Source: Paramacrobiotus metropolitanus (Eukaryota; Tardigrada; Eutardigrada; Parachela; Macrobiotidae). From it: DNA of 64,000 nucleotides. This document shows positions 11,651 through 22,652 of the stretch, piece after piece. The first letter of the stretch is position 1, and each line of letters opens with the position of its first letter. The notes under the pieces were generated by a model. The model saw only the letters and a list, made by a program, of their open reading frames with translations. It ran no database searches and was not told the origin of the DNA. Both the position numbers and the translations under genes were made by a program. The stretch covers positions 983,241 to 1,047,240 of the forward strand of contig NW_026570268.1 in the NCBI RefSeq assembly GCF_019649055.1, written 5' to 3'.

Positions 11651-13329
11651 TGTCGACTCCGGATCGGTTCGACCACTTAGTCGGTTTTCGGTTTCGGGCG
11701 GCATCAGTCCAGTTGTCCCGCCTGACGGTACCTTCTGCCGTTTCCGACGTGCCGACGCGTGTTGACTTCTTGGCCTCTTGGTTCTGACTGCATCGCTCAG
11801 GGCGCATCTGCGACCCTTCCGTCGAGACGTCCACTTCTTCTGGGTTTGGCTTGTACGCCTTACATCCGCGGCTCGTCCGATCGTGTCGATACTGGGACTG
11901 TTCTTCCGTCAAATCCTCCGACTGTGCTTCTCCGGCACTACGCCGGCCAACCAATTTGTATTGGCGACGAGGGTCCTCCTTGGTGTCGGTCGTCGTAATC
12001 GTGCTGACGTCTAATGAAAGACCTATCCAGAATTAGTGGGGTACTATCCACACTGACCGACCACGCCACAATCGGTAGAGCACTCTTGGGATCACAAACT
12101 GTTAGGGAAAGTTTTAGATGGTAGTACTGATCTGGTTAAGGAAGAAAGGAAAGGAAAAAGAAGAGGTCCGGATCCAGGAATCCCTGCTGCAAACACGAGA
12201 AAACACCAGACGAAGAAGAGCATACGTTACCTGACTTCACGCTAGATGTTAGCAAAAGCGGTACAAGAGCAATCCATCAACCTAGTAATATAGGGCATGA
12301 AGACCGAAGAGACCTAAAGGTCACGGACCAGAAGGGTCACGGGATGCAATTGGGAGCTAGTGGGTAACCTGTTACGCCACGAGACTATCCGAAGATGGTA
12401 ATGCATGTCGACGAAGTAGAGGAAAAACACCTGACATAGGTGAAAGGCCGCCAAGAGGTCAGTTAGCAAGAGTCCTCACTTGGAAAGAGTAAACCAGGGC
12501 AAAAGTCTGAAGTTAATCAGGTCGTGAACAAGTCACTACTTTTGTTGGAAGAAAACTCTTGACATTTGTATGGGCGATGAGCGCCTTTTATAGTCTTGGG
12601 CACGCGCAGGTGCGACTCTTCGTACGCGCAGGTACGGTTCTGAGAACAATAGGGATTTAGAATCTAGACAATGCTCTACGATCACATACACGTGGACTAG
12701 CCAAAGGTCGCATCAATACAGCATTAACTAATCAGTCAGCTAGTACAACAGAACAATAGGTAAAGCTACGCCATCTAGTCGCGGTCACGTCGAAATGGCA
12801 AGTCGTGGTCAAAGTTCTCTGCTGGGACTTTTTCAGAAGCATCGACTCGGAGTCGGGGTCATGACTCGAGTAGTCGTTGTATTAAAGCCTACGCCTAAGC
12901 CTCGGGGTAAAAGCAGTAGAGTAGTACCGATGTGGACGGGGCTAGTACGCCCGAACACGTCAGTGCACACCGCTGTCCGGCTGGCGCTTCCCGACGGATC
13001 CCGTTGATGTTGGCCTTAGGTTCACGCCGGCGTCGGCAACTGCACCGTGTGTTCGGGTCGGCAGTGTTCGTACTCTGGCTATCGTAGACCGCGGCCCCCT
13101 GCGGCTGCTAATCCCCTACAGCTGGCTGCTGTGCCGAACCGAGTTCTCCTCCAGCTAGACCGGGCTAATGTCCAGTAAAAGCGGTCGACTGTTCCTCCAA
13201 GCCGTGTTGCATGACGGCCTGCTGACAGACTGGGACGAGCAGCTGTCGAGTCCAAACCCTTGTTTTGTTGGCTGTGCCGGCGGGAATAGCTAAAGGCTAT
13301 TTTACCGCAAATACTGCGGCAAAATAGCC

Positions 13330-14050
13330 ACTTCGTTTCGTTTTTCGATCTACTAAATTGCCGTTTTTCTTTTTTTCTGGTTTCTTTTCGGACGTTTTTC
13401 TGGTTTTCGTTTTTCGATCTACTAAATTGCCAAATAGAAAATTACTTTATTGTGTGTATCATGAACCCTTTATTTCTGCGTGCTTGAGCTTCTGGGACTT
13501 GGTGCAACGGGTCTAGTAACTTGTTGAAAGAGATCGGGAAAAAGTTATGCAACAGAACGGGAGATATGTCCGCTCCACTTGTTACTTTATCTACGCGCCA
13601 ATGCAATTTGTGTGTGATTTAACCTAATAATGCCCGGTGTTTTGTCGTTTTGGAAACTGCTGTTTCTTCTCAAGCGAACTGGAATGGATTTCTTATCCAG
13701 ATGGTGTCTTTACAGGCGTTGACATTTGTAAACGTACTGAATAAAGTTGAATAAATAAACGTACTGAATAAAGTTGAATAAACTCAGTAAAGCTCCATAA
13801 TCCATTCAGCGCTGTACTTAAAAGTTAAAGCCCAAGTATATCGGAAATGACAATACGGCTGACCTTTTAATTTTCAACCGCAACCGTCGCTAACCATAAA
13901 TTAATAGGCAGACAGACTGACCGTTTCCGGCCTTTCCATCTTAGCCAAAAACACATTTTAACCACATGCAGCTGGCAAAACAAATTAAATTTAATCAGAA
14001 GAAACAACTAAGAACGTACTTAATACATACATAGACATACATGGTACAGG
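13330..14050. other. Spacer with one short tandem repeat
   Basis: No gene is seen. A 26-base unit (AACGTACTGAATAAAGTTGA and on) occurs twice in tandem at 13,731-13,782. A similar T-rich duplicated phrase (GTTTTTCGATCTACTAAATT) occurs near 13,340 and 13,410. Confidence 0.6.
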
Positions 14051-14197
14051 TACTGTATTTACACAAGTTTAAGAGCCACCAAAATGGCGGAAGCCGTAAA
14101 CAATAGCGCGCGGCTTCTTTGAAGTTCAAAGAAGCCGTCGGATATTCTGCGCGCACCCGGACTTTTTTGTGGCTCTTAAACTTGTGTAAATACAGTA
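14051..14197. mobile_element. 147-bp MITE with nested perfect hairpin
   Basis: 29-base perfect inverted repeats at 14,051-14,079 and 14,169-14,197 begin TACTGTATTTACACAAG. The terminal TA on both sides may be a TA target duplication. The centre holds another perfect hairpin (14,111-14,137, 13-base arms around one G). In size and CTGTA start it resembles the MITE at 7707-7852, so both may belong to one superfamily. Confidence 0.85.
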
Positions 14198-14460
14198 AAA
14201 GGCAAAGACATTTACAGCACGATTTAGAAGCATTTCGGTAAAAAGCCGATGAACGGGATGTAACACAAGAAAAGAACGGCGCCACCTGGAACCACAGATT
14301 TCTCTTCATGCGCTGTCAGCGCTGATCACACGTACACACACTTACGTTAACAACTAACACTGAAAGTGGTACGCATAAAAATATTAATTATAGATTAATT
14401 CTAGGCACATTAAGATTGTATCGGGCGTCATACTGACCGGCAATATAGGATAATTACGAT

Positions 14461-15660
14461 TGTCACGACTTGAAGGTGGCGGCATAATACGTATTTATTA
14501 TGAACCGCCACTGAGGGCGCAAACAACCAACTGATCGTTGTCATCAGGACAACAATGGCACACTGCAACCGCAGTTGCCATGCTGGACAACACACCACAT
14601 AGAGGTCACAGAGGACACAACATTCTCGTGACGTCAGTGCCACTGCACTACGCCACACGCCCTTCACTTCTGAAGTGCTAACAAAGAAGTACAAATCCAT
14701 AGTCATACTAGTCAAAGCACGTACGTACAGATACAAGCACAGAATTTTCTTAGCAACGATCATTAATTCCATTTTCCGTATTAAAATGCACAAACTCACT
14801 CAACCTGTACAATTGCGTCCTTGTACGTACAACTCGCTAATTCTCCCTTGCTGGTGAAGGTCATCTGGCTGGCTCTCCGAGTCCAGCATTCACCAAACTC
14901 TTTCCACGCCGTCCGTCTCACCGCGCTCTTCGTGCCTCAACCAGCCTGATAAGCATCCGCACGGCTTCTTGATCCACTGGAATCTTTCATCCTTTCACCA
15001 CGTTCCTTGTTCATCGTTTCAGAGACTGTGCCTTGTCACTGGCACCGTCGCTGGTGTCCACGGATGTCTGGCTTCGCTCACCCTTCTGCCACGAAGGAAC
15101 CGTCGGTCTCCAGGCTTCGCCCATTTCCCAGGTGCGTCGCCGAAACCAATTCTCCTCCTTGGCTGGGCAGCCTTAAGCAGACGTATATCTTGGTCACAGG
15201 CCTCACGGAGGAACGGTACTCGTCCGCCTCTCCATCGTCGCGGCTTTCCCATCTGCCTCCACAGGTGCGGCACTTCTCCTCCCGCCCTGCTTTCCCTCGT
15301 GGATCCCATCCACGATTCAGGCACTCGTTCCCAGCACACGTTTTACATCCGATGGATGGAGTTGTTGTGCCTCTCCCTCGCTCGTCGATCGCGTCGTTCC
15401 GGCAGTAAAGCAGCATACATTAACACCTATACGCCACAAGTACTGACATCCTTCACGCCACTGTCACGACTTGAAGGTGGCGGCATAATACGTATTTATT
15501 ATGAACCGCCACGCTGAGGGCGCAAACAACCAACTGATCGTTGTCATCAGGACAACAATGGCACACTGCAACCGCAGTTGCCATGCTGGACAACACACCA
15601 CATAGAGGTCACAGAGGACACAACATTCTCGTGACGTCAGTGCCACTGCACTACGCCACA
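14461..15660 (-). mobile_element. TRIM: miniature LTR retrotransposon
   Basis: Two nearly identical direct repeats, 14,461-14,657 (197 bp) and 15,462-15,660 (199 bp, two extra bases), begin TGTCACGACTTG and end CGCCACA. They are flanked by the 5-bp duplication ACGAT at 14,456-14,460 and 15,661-15,665. The 804-bp interior has no recognisable gag or pol. On the minus strand, TGGCGTGAAGGATG lies one base inside the right LTR, as a tRNA primer site would, and purine-rich GAAGTGAAGGGCG lies just before the left LTR, as a polypurine tract would. This suggests minus orientation. Total 1.2 kb, typical of non-autonomous TRIM elements. Confidence 0.9.
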
Positions 15661-15824
15661 ACGATCATGCATTTATATGCATGACTACCCATACAGCGCG
15701 CTGTACACTGTAATCGGATGAGACGACTGTTCAGCAACTTCGTTACCGGGTGCAACGGCCATCCGTGTTTCCTGAGGGATCATGGCGACGGTGATGTGGT
15801 GGCGTTTGGATGGCTGCGCTGCAG

Positions 15825-16994
15825 TCAACGATTGATCGGCAGCGACTGCGCGAAATGGACATACGCCGACTGGGTGAACCACTCGCGGCGACGGACGTCG
15901 GTGCGGAACCAGCAGTCGACCCGCGCCGACCGCAGATCGGTCTCCTCCTCCATACTAATGGTCAGCGTGCTGGCGCAGAAAGGATGGGGAGCACCGGGCG
16001 ACGACGCGTTAAACGTGACGGAGCCGTCGAGCAGACCCGGGACGTGCCGGCTGAGCAGGAAGGGATAGGGCGCCGCCACGACGTCCGCGTCGTACCTCCA
16101 GATAAAGTGCATTATGGGAGGCGTCTGGCTGCAGGCAACGCTGCCGCTGCACGTCATGGCGAAGCTCCACCGCGGCGCGGACACGTTGCGCAGGGGCGGC
16201 ACGAAGACGTCACGGGCGCGCAGCTCCGGCTGCAGGTACTGCGTGCGCAGAGGGCAAAGGTCACCAGCACCGTTGCAGGGCAGAAGGCACTCCACCGGCC
16301 CGCCAGACTCGCGGCTGACGTTGTTGACAAAAAGGTAGCTGGTGTTGAGGACGGACACCTGTTCGTAGGAGTGACCTTTGTTGGAATGCGGCACGGTGTC
16401 GCCGTAGATAGTGGCGTTGTGGTGGCGCCAGACGATCCGCTGCGCCATGGTGGGCGTGGCCACCTCGCAGAAGAGCACCCTCCGGCTGCCCACCGGGGCA
16501 CTGACGACGTCGGGGGCCGGCTGTACTGGTTGTGCCGGTACGGCATCCTCCAGGTGAGATAAATTGATGATGTTGTCCTCCATGTGGGCTTCGGCCCGGT
16601 TGATGACCTTTTGAGCACGCATATGCTGTACTGCAATATACCGTAGTAAATGCATTCGGGCATCGCAGTATACGTACGTACACGCAGCATCAGAGTGCTT
16701 ATACCGCCGGCCGAGCGAAAGGTCATGGCAGGACTTACCAGGGTTCTGACCGCCGAATGGGCAGCCGTTCACGGCGCATCCCGATACCAGGAGCAGTGCT
16801 GCCAGTAGGAGAACGCTGTACCGCTTGCTGCTCACCTTCGCCCTGTGGAATGCGTTGAACTGATCGCGCAGCATCGCCCTTCCGCCAGGCAAGCCGGCCT
16901 TCCTGGCTTTCGGCGTGGATAATGCTGTACTGGTCATTTCTGTCGGCATTAATAAATGGTATCGGCCACAACTACATCCTTCTTGCGCCTGCAT
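15825..16994 (-). CDS. Secreted glycoprotein with two Ig-like domains
   Basis: Two minus-strand exons (16,994-16,739 and 16,630-15,825) join in phase at a strong donor (CCTG/GTAAGT) and a TTGCAG acceptor to give 353 residues. A hydrophobic segment, RYSVLLLAALLLVSGCAVNG, about 60-80 residues in, looks like a signal peptide or anchor. An internal ATG (MLRDQFNAFH) would place it properly at the N-terminus, so the true start is uncertain. The first Ig-like domain shows VLFCEV...IVWRHH...VECLLP; the second shows FAMTCSG...FIWRYD...VDCWFR. At least five N-glycosylation sequons (NAT, NTS, NVS twice, NAS) support an extracellular location. There is no C-terminal membrane segment. I do not recognise the family; a cell-recognition or immune-type role is possible but unproven. 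Confidence 0.65.
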   Translation of the reverse strand: MQAQEGCSCGRYHLLMPTEMTSTALSTPKARKAGLPGGRAMLRDQFNAFHRAKVSSKRYSVLLLAALLLVSGCAVNGCPFGGQNPGKSCHDLSLGRRYKHSDAACTYVYCDARMHLLRYIAVQHMRAQKVINRAEAHMEDNIINLSHLEDAVPAQPVQPAPDVVSAPVGSRRVLFCEVATPTMAQRIVWRHHNATIYGDTVPHSNKGHSYEQVSVLNTSYLFVNNVSRESGGPVECLLPCNGAGDLCPLRTQYLQPELRARDVFVPPLRNVSAPRWSFAMTCSGSVACSQTPPIMHFIWRYDADVVAAPYPFLLSRHVPGLLDGSVTFNASSPGAPHPFCASTLTISMEEETDLRSARVDCWFRTDVRRREWFTQSAYVHFAQSLPINR

Positions 16995-18030
16995 TACAAA
17001 CTGCCGTTGGGGTGGTTGGGAAATGGGATCAGTTTACGTAAGTGTACGCCACCGGTTTTACGGTTAGTATACGCCGGGTTTATTAGTACTTCTACACGTA
17101 AGTTAAGACAGTATTCCTGTGGGTAAGCGGCCGGCATTAGCCCATTGATGATTGACGATGCCTGTGTTCGGCGGATCGCATTAATCCGTTGTCACAACAA
17201 CCGAAGCGATTCTGAATCTTCAAAGTGCAGAATCACCGCAGTCGTTAGACGGGCATCGTGTCAGCTGCTGGGCAGCGGTATAAAAAGTGATCAGGCCATA
17301 TCTACGGTGGTTTCTCAGAGATCTCTGAAATCGAATTCTTTACGAATGGATGAGGTTTTCATTTTCGAAAACAATGGATAAAGTTCTATAGATTTTAAAT
17401 TTTTAATGTTACCAAATGCATGCTGATCTGACGCGGAGGTGTTCGGGAAAGCCCCTTGTAAGTAGAAGACTGTAGCAAATACCGGCACTCAGCTCCGCTT
17501 TATATCCCGGAAGTGAGCAAACACGTTTATACATAGTTTATACTCAAAATTTTGTTGGCCAAACGCCGAAACTTCAGACCTAACTTCAACCTGAATTAGC
17601 GCGCTATTCCTGGTGGCTGTGGTATTCTGGGTATATCCGACATGAGATTTCTATGTACTGCCCTGCTCCGTCACACGCGGGCACTTGCACAAAATAAATT
17701 AAAAAAAACTTTGGTGCGTCGCTAGGCTTTCTTCTTTACACTTTTCTGGTGTAACTTTTTATTGCGGATTCAGAAATACTAAAATCAGAATCTTTCGATG
17801 CATCTGTAACCGTTCAGGGGGCGATGAAGGGGAAGGGGTAGTGGTCATTTTTACCGTGCGTACACCTGCAGCTGTAAAACCTGCATCAAGCAATATTTTC
17901 GTTTGGACCTTTTTGGAAACTAATGATTGATTCATGAGGTGTACGGTAGCGGTCAGCGAAAAATTTTTGTCCAAACTGTGCTCCAGGTGTCCTCAGGAGA
18001 GCATGTATCTCCCGTATACCTGTATGTTAA
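16995..18030. other. Intergenic region, possible promoter boxes only
   Basis: No gene seen. A plus-strand TATAAAA occurs at about 17,279 but no plausible exon follows it. The region probably includes the upstream sequence of the Ig-like gene. Confidence 0.45.
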
Positions 18031-18321
18031 GGCGCGATTCAAGTATTACGTAACGCAGAGGGGTGGAGGGTGGTCCTGGCTTTTCGTTACGCCGTGTAAC
18101 ATGGGGTGGGAGGGACCAAAAATTTTTGTTACGTGCGGGCCGGCACCCTATAAAAAAACGAAAAAAATTAATATATTTTAATTGAATTTTAATAAGGGGG
18201 TGGTCGGGCTCTCTGTTACGTATGCAGTTAGGGGGTTGAAAATTTTGTTATGGGGTGTTACAAGGGGTAGGGGGTGGTCAAAAATCACGAAAAATCGCGT
18301 TACGTATACTTGAATCGCGCC
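18031..18321. mobile_element. 291-bp Harbinger-type MITE
   Basis: Inverted termini GGCGCGATTCAAGTATTACG (left) and the complementary form at the right end (18,295-18,321) are flanked by TAA on both sides (18,028-18,030 and 18,322-18,324). A 3-bp TWA target duplication is the mark of PIF/Harbinger elements. The interior has GGGTGG and GTTACG repeats and no ORF. A broken Harbinger nuclease lies about 2.5 kb downstream. Confidence 0.82.
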
Positions 18322-19302
18322 TAAATGGTACCTAATGGAGAATGTGGTTGCCTAGCGCCCAGACAAAGAAAATCTGAAGTTATTATTTTTAAAAGATGAG
18401 AAGTGAATTAGATTAGATGGTTATAATTTTTTGGAGGTAGCTATTACACAGGCGGAGAAAGACAAATGCCAACCAAAGAGAAGAAAATATCTGTAAAGCC
18501 GTGGTCAAAAAAGTCCTGGATGATCATAAAATCAGTTGTAAAAGAGTGTCTCGGGCTTCATCTTCCAGTTAAAACGCTTATTTTAACGCTTAGGATCCCG
18601 CAAGCAAGATTTGATCAAAACTGATTAACTGGGGCATCCCAGGACTGTACGGCTAACGGCGAAAGGAGGTCATCCAGCAATTTGACAGTGCCTTCAGTCA
18701 TATTGCAAAGGTCATGGAGCCTTGGCGGAACTAGGGTGAGTCTAGTATTTTTTTGAAGAGCATTGAATAGCAAACAACTTAAAGTTAACGTTTTTGGATT
18801 ATGGCATCGACAGAATTTATAAGTAGAAATCTGAACGAGACCAAGGCAACCAAAGCAGAAGTGTCGAACCGTTTTTTTAAGCAGGTCTGCTCTGGTTTTG
18901 ATCTCGCCGTAATTTGAAAAACGCTTTCAGAGTTGACATTATGAATGAAGAAGATGCTTGATATATACGGTAATCATGTGAATATTAAAAACTAGTTAAT
19001 TTGTCGACGGGAGACCTGTTGCAATTTTTGGAAGAAACTGCCCGCGTGTGGTGGAGCAGGGCTGTAAATGTCATGTCAGAGTCAGAGTGACATAAAAGGT
19101 GCAACCACAAAATAAGATATGTACTTATTGTTACTTACGCAAAATCGGTATTATAGTCGAATACTGGATACGCAGATCTGTGCAGACTAACACGAATTTA
19201 ACTTCAAATAGTGGGACTATGATTCTATCCACCTTGATGGAGTCGACATTTCATGAAATTAACAGTGGTACGACAGGAGTCGGCATTACTACAGTAAGCG
19301 TC
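18322..19302. other. Spacer, possible transposase debris
   Basis: No gene can be supported. At 18,480-18,740 a mixed-frame translation contains phrases such as INWGIPGL and RKEVIQQFDSAF that could be fragments of a transposase, but frames break and no family is certain. Confidence 0.35.
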
Positions 19303-19997
19303 TTAAGGGATTTGGCCCGGCATTGTGCATAGCACCAAATTCATACACATCCACGGCAACTTTCGCTGTCGCGCACTCCCAAACACCTTTTAGCATTGCT
19401 TTATGATATTTTGTCGCCAGAGGATTCGTATACTCGTACATAAACGAAAAAACCGTTTGTGCGCGCAACATCCGGTTCGGGAGTTATTAGTGAAATAAAA
19501 TTCCAAAAGCTTAAACGCGCAGAGGTGTACCAAAAGTCTCATTATGAACCGATGCTCTTCAAATTTTGCACCAAAACGCACATTACTAAGAGAATCGTTT
19601 TGGAACCGAACCAGCTTTCTACCATTTTTTTTTCAAATTTTAAATTATTCTTTAAAATTTTGGAAATTCATTTTAAAATTTGAAAAAAATGGTAGAAAGC
19701 TGGTTCGGTACCAAAACGATCTTCATAGTAATGTGTGTTTTCGTGCAAAATTCGAAGAGCTTTGGTTCATAATGAGACTTTTGGTACACCCTCGCGCTTT
19801 TAAACTTTTGGAATTTTATTTCATTAATTACTCCCTGACCGGATGTTGCGCGCCCAAACGGATTTCACGCCTGCGTATATAAATCTTTTGGCTACAAAAT
19901 GTCAAAGCAATGCACAAAAGCTTTAGGAGTGCGCGACAGCGAAAGTTCCCGTGTATGTACCCGAATTCGGTACTATGTACCAGGCCAAATCCCTTAA
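19303..19997. repeat. About 0.7-kb foldback inverted repeat
   Basis: Long imperfect inverted arms (about 19,303-19,640 and 19,675-19,997) start with TTAAGGGATTTGGCC and end with its complement. Matching stretches occur all along, for example the TGGTAGAAAGCTGGTTCGG region near the centre and the CGCGCACTCC/GGAGTGCGCG region further out. The loop is about 35 AT-rich bases. It resembles a foldback transposon or a large MITE. No conserved ORF was found. Confidence 0.8.
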
Positions 19998-20517
19998 AAA
20001 TAGCGTCATACTCAAAGTAAAAGTCAGATGTGCACGCTGCAGCGCAATTATTGATTTTAACGCGAGTATGCTGTCGCATATCTAACATCATCAAAATGTA
20101 CCGTTTGTGTACATCTGCCTGTGTCGTCGTTTATCATTACAGAAATGTATGTACAACGGGCGAAATGATCAGCTAGCAAAACAATATGGGTGGTCAAAAT
20201 CTTCTGTGTAATCGATGCGTGTAGCGTAAAGGCCAGAACAAGTAAAAACAACCCGATGAATCAGCCAAAAAGCTGTCAACAAATGATAAGACGAGTATGT
20301 TTGCGTGCCAGGAAAGAAACTGACCACCAAAGTGAAAACAAAAGTTACTTTTAATGCAAAATGCGGCGCCACATGAACTAGTCTGCATCATGTGCCGGCA
20401 TAACGAAGACATCGCTGCGCCTGTCACGCTGCAGGAATTCTTTATTTGCGAGGCGTTCAAAAATTAACTGCATGTGTATGAATTACAGTAGTGGCAATAA
20501 TTGTTGTGATTTCTGCA

Positions 20518-21274
20518 ATGGCACCACCATCTAAAAGGCAGAAATTTCTTAATCTATGCGACAAAAAGATTATCAGTTTAAAGATCGAAGAGTTAATCAA
20601 TGATGAAACTGAGCAAGCCTTGTTAGAAAGCGATTCCGAAAGCACCAGCGATAGCGATTTTGAAGCGCTTGAATCAGAAGACGACGATGTTGAGTTCCTG
20701 TTGAAATTCAAAGTGTGTCTCCAGAGCCGTCGTTATTTAAGCCGGCAACAAATTCCTAAAAGCAGGTTTTTTTTTGGAACACGTTTTACCGGCTTTAGAC
20801 GATGACAGTTTGCGCCAGGAATTGCGAATGTCTAGAGACGCTTTTCTGAGAATTGCATCTTTAATCGAAAATCACCCAATATTTAATACCGTATCTGACA
20901 ACCCACAAGCCGGTCCGCAGGAGCAACTCGTTGTCGCTTTGCATCGTTTTGGCACTTTTGGGAATGCTGCCTCCAAAGGTATGGTGTCAAGAAAATTTGG
21001 AATTAGCGCCGGGACAGCTTTACTGTACACCCGACGAGTTATATGTGCACTATTGTCACTGGAGAAAGAGACAGTGAAATGGCCTACCGGTACAGTAAAG
21101 CGGGACGTCAAGAATGCAATAAAAGACAAATACATCTTCCCACATTGCATTGGTTTCGGCGACGGATGTCATATTCTTTTTGAAACCAAGCCGGCATTAT
21201 ACGGCGATGATTATTTCACACGAATAATTAAGATAATTAAAATAAGGGTAGCTGTTTGTACAGCTACTTTTTAA
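20518..21274 (+). pseudogene. Harbinger (PIF/HARBI1-like) nuclease, frameshifted and truncated
   Basis: The ATG at 20,518 opens a reading frame with a basic start (MAPPSKRQKF) and an acidic stretch (SDSESTSDSDFEALESEDDD). It then breaks at a run of nine T's (about 20,766-20,774). The next frame holds a helical region (LRQELRMSRDAFLRIASLI), GTALLYTRRV, and FPHCIGFGDGCHILFE, where the Asp of GDG fits the first DDE residue of Harbinger nucleases. GDDYFTR follows, after which the homology stops abruptly at 21,274, so the later catalytic residues are missing. The protein cannot be functional as drawn. Confidence 0.72.
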
Positions 21275-21976
21275 AGTAAGTGCAAAGTTCGCTTATACGA
21301 GTACAAGGCGCCGAGTTTTTTGGCATAACAACGACGTTTGACCTGCACGCATACCAAACATGAGCCGAGCCGGCACCATAGTGACCGGTTGCCTGTAGTC
21401 AAAACACTAATGTAGATCGCGGTACAAAAGCGGCTCCACTTATTACTAACTATACTTTTCCCTGCTGAAATTGTTTCGTGATTTTTGACAAATTACAACA
21501 CTTGTAGTTTTTCTTCTGGTCCGAAATTGTTCGTCGTCAGTAATACGGCAGTCGTGGAGTATTGCTGGGTATGTTCAATTAGCATTATCTGCACAGTGTT
21601 GAACAGTATCAAAAACTTTTAATTTTTATGACAGTAAAAGTATAATCACCAGGTCATATTTTATTATTAATAACGATTGGTAAGGATGCAGTATTGATAC
21701 GTATAGTCAATAATAATTAGTCTGTTATGTTCATCTAGCAGTGAAGCACCCCGCCAGTATAGTGCTGGCGGGGTGCTGACGATTTACGTATGGTATATGT
21801 TATAATTAAATTTCAGCTATATTTTGTCACCGCACTGTACAGTATATGCTTCGCGCAAATTATTCAGACATTATGTAGATAAGTAGCCAATGTGCTAAAC
21901 ATTACTAATTTCAATAGTCAATTAACAAACAGCGGAAACGAGCGGTCTAATCACATAGAGCAGTTGATCTAAATTA
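21275..21976. other. Spacer with a 33-nt perfect hairpin
   Basis: No gene seen. At 21,745-21,777 the 13-base arms AGCACCCCGCCAG and their complement flank TATAGTG, a very stable hairpin. Confidence 0.65.
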
Positions 21977-22269
21977 GCGTGTCTATTCATTTTGTCCACC
22001 AATCATTTTGTCCACCGTTGATTTTGTCCAGTGTCCACCAATCATTTTGTCCACCATTCATTTTGTCCACCGTACCCTGCGTTCACGATACAATTCGAAA
22101 AGTACGAAATTTTTCTTTTTTATTAGACAAAGCTAATATGCATGTAGTAAACTCGCATAGTAATCCGATAAGTATTACGTCCTATGAGAACGTGTACACA
22201 CTACACACATTCAAAACTAGGATTTCAGTTTGCAATTTTGCATGGTAGATGTTACAATCTTTTACTGCA

Positions 22270-22652
22270 TGTGACAGCAGCAGGGCAGAGGCTCACGATA
22301 GTGAGAAAGGCTTTATTGTGGATAGCAATAAAGTACAGAGAACCAAAACACAGGCTCGATGCGAGCAGTATCGTGAGAGTACATCGAATGATCTGCTAGT
22401 GAAACAGAATGAACGGCACATCGAGCCAAAGCATGGAAAAAGCCTATCTGCGGCACTGGGCTGATCCAACACGAGCGAACGAACGCTGATTGGCCGAGAC
22501 GTATAGCCGGAGGCGTGGTAAGGCGTAGCCGAGCCAGAGTCGAGGCCGATACGGCGTTCGAGAGCGAGTGCGACTCGGTGTGAGTCAGCACACCGGAAGC
22601 GGGACTGTCGCTGGCTGCCTACTCGTAGGCTGCCATAGCGACTGGCCCAACA
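22270..22652 (-). repeat. Element 1 LTR (3' in coding sense)
   Basis: Minus-strand reading gives TGTTGGGCC...GCTGTCACA. It contains GCCAATCAGCG (a CCAAT box, plus 22,485-22,496) and a polyadenylation signal AATAAA (plus 22,312-22,317). Just downstream lies a CTCAC-TATC-GTGAG hairpin, near the LTR end. Element 2's LTR has AATAAA at a similar distance. Confidence 0.93.

Larger units (their letters stand above)
9250..13329 (-). mobile_element. Decayed gag-bearing retroelement flanked by hairpin repeats
   Basis: The segment is bounded by the inverted sequence GGCTATTTTGCCGCAGTATT at both ends and contains minus-strand remnants of a Ty3-type gag at about 11,000-11,960. A TATAAAAG box on the minus strand at 12,585-12,593 lies upstream of this remnant and could be the old LTR promoter. 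No RT or integrase remnant was recognised. I found no clear LTR pair or target duplication, so the borders are provisional. The stretches 9433-10289 and 12000-13294 show no readable gene. Confidence 0.55.

Noticed and set aside
12069-12083. tRNA A-box-like sequence AATCGGTAGAGCA
   Set aside because: It resembles a tRNA D-arm, but there is no B-box, no acceptor stem pairing and no anticodon arm in the next 60 bases, so no tRNA or tRNA-derived SINE can be supported.
14969-15517. 182-aa open frame inside the TRIM
   Set aside because: It overlaps the right LTR, has no domain, and similar-length frames exist on the other strand; it is probably chance.
18480-18740. Possible transposase fragment
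   Set aside because: Transposase-like phrases appear only when frames are switched at will and no family motif is complete.
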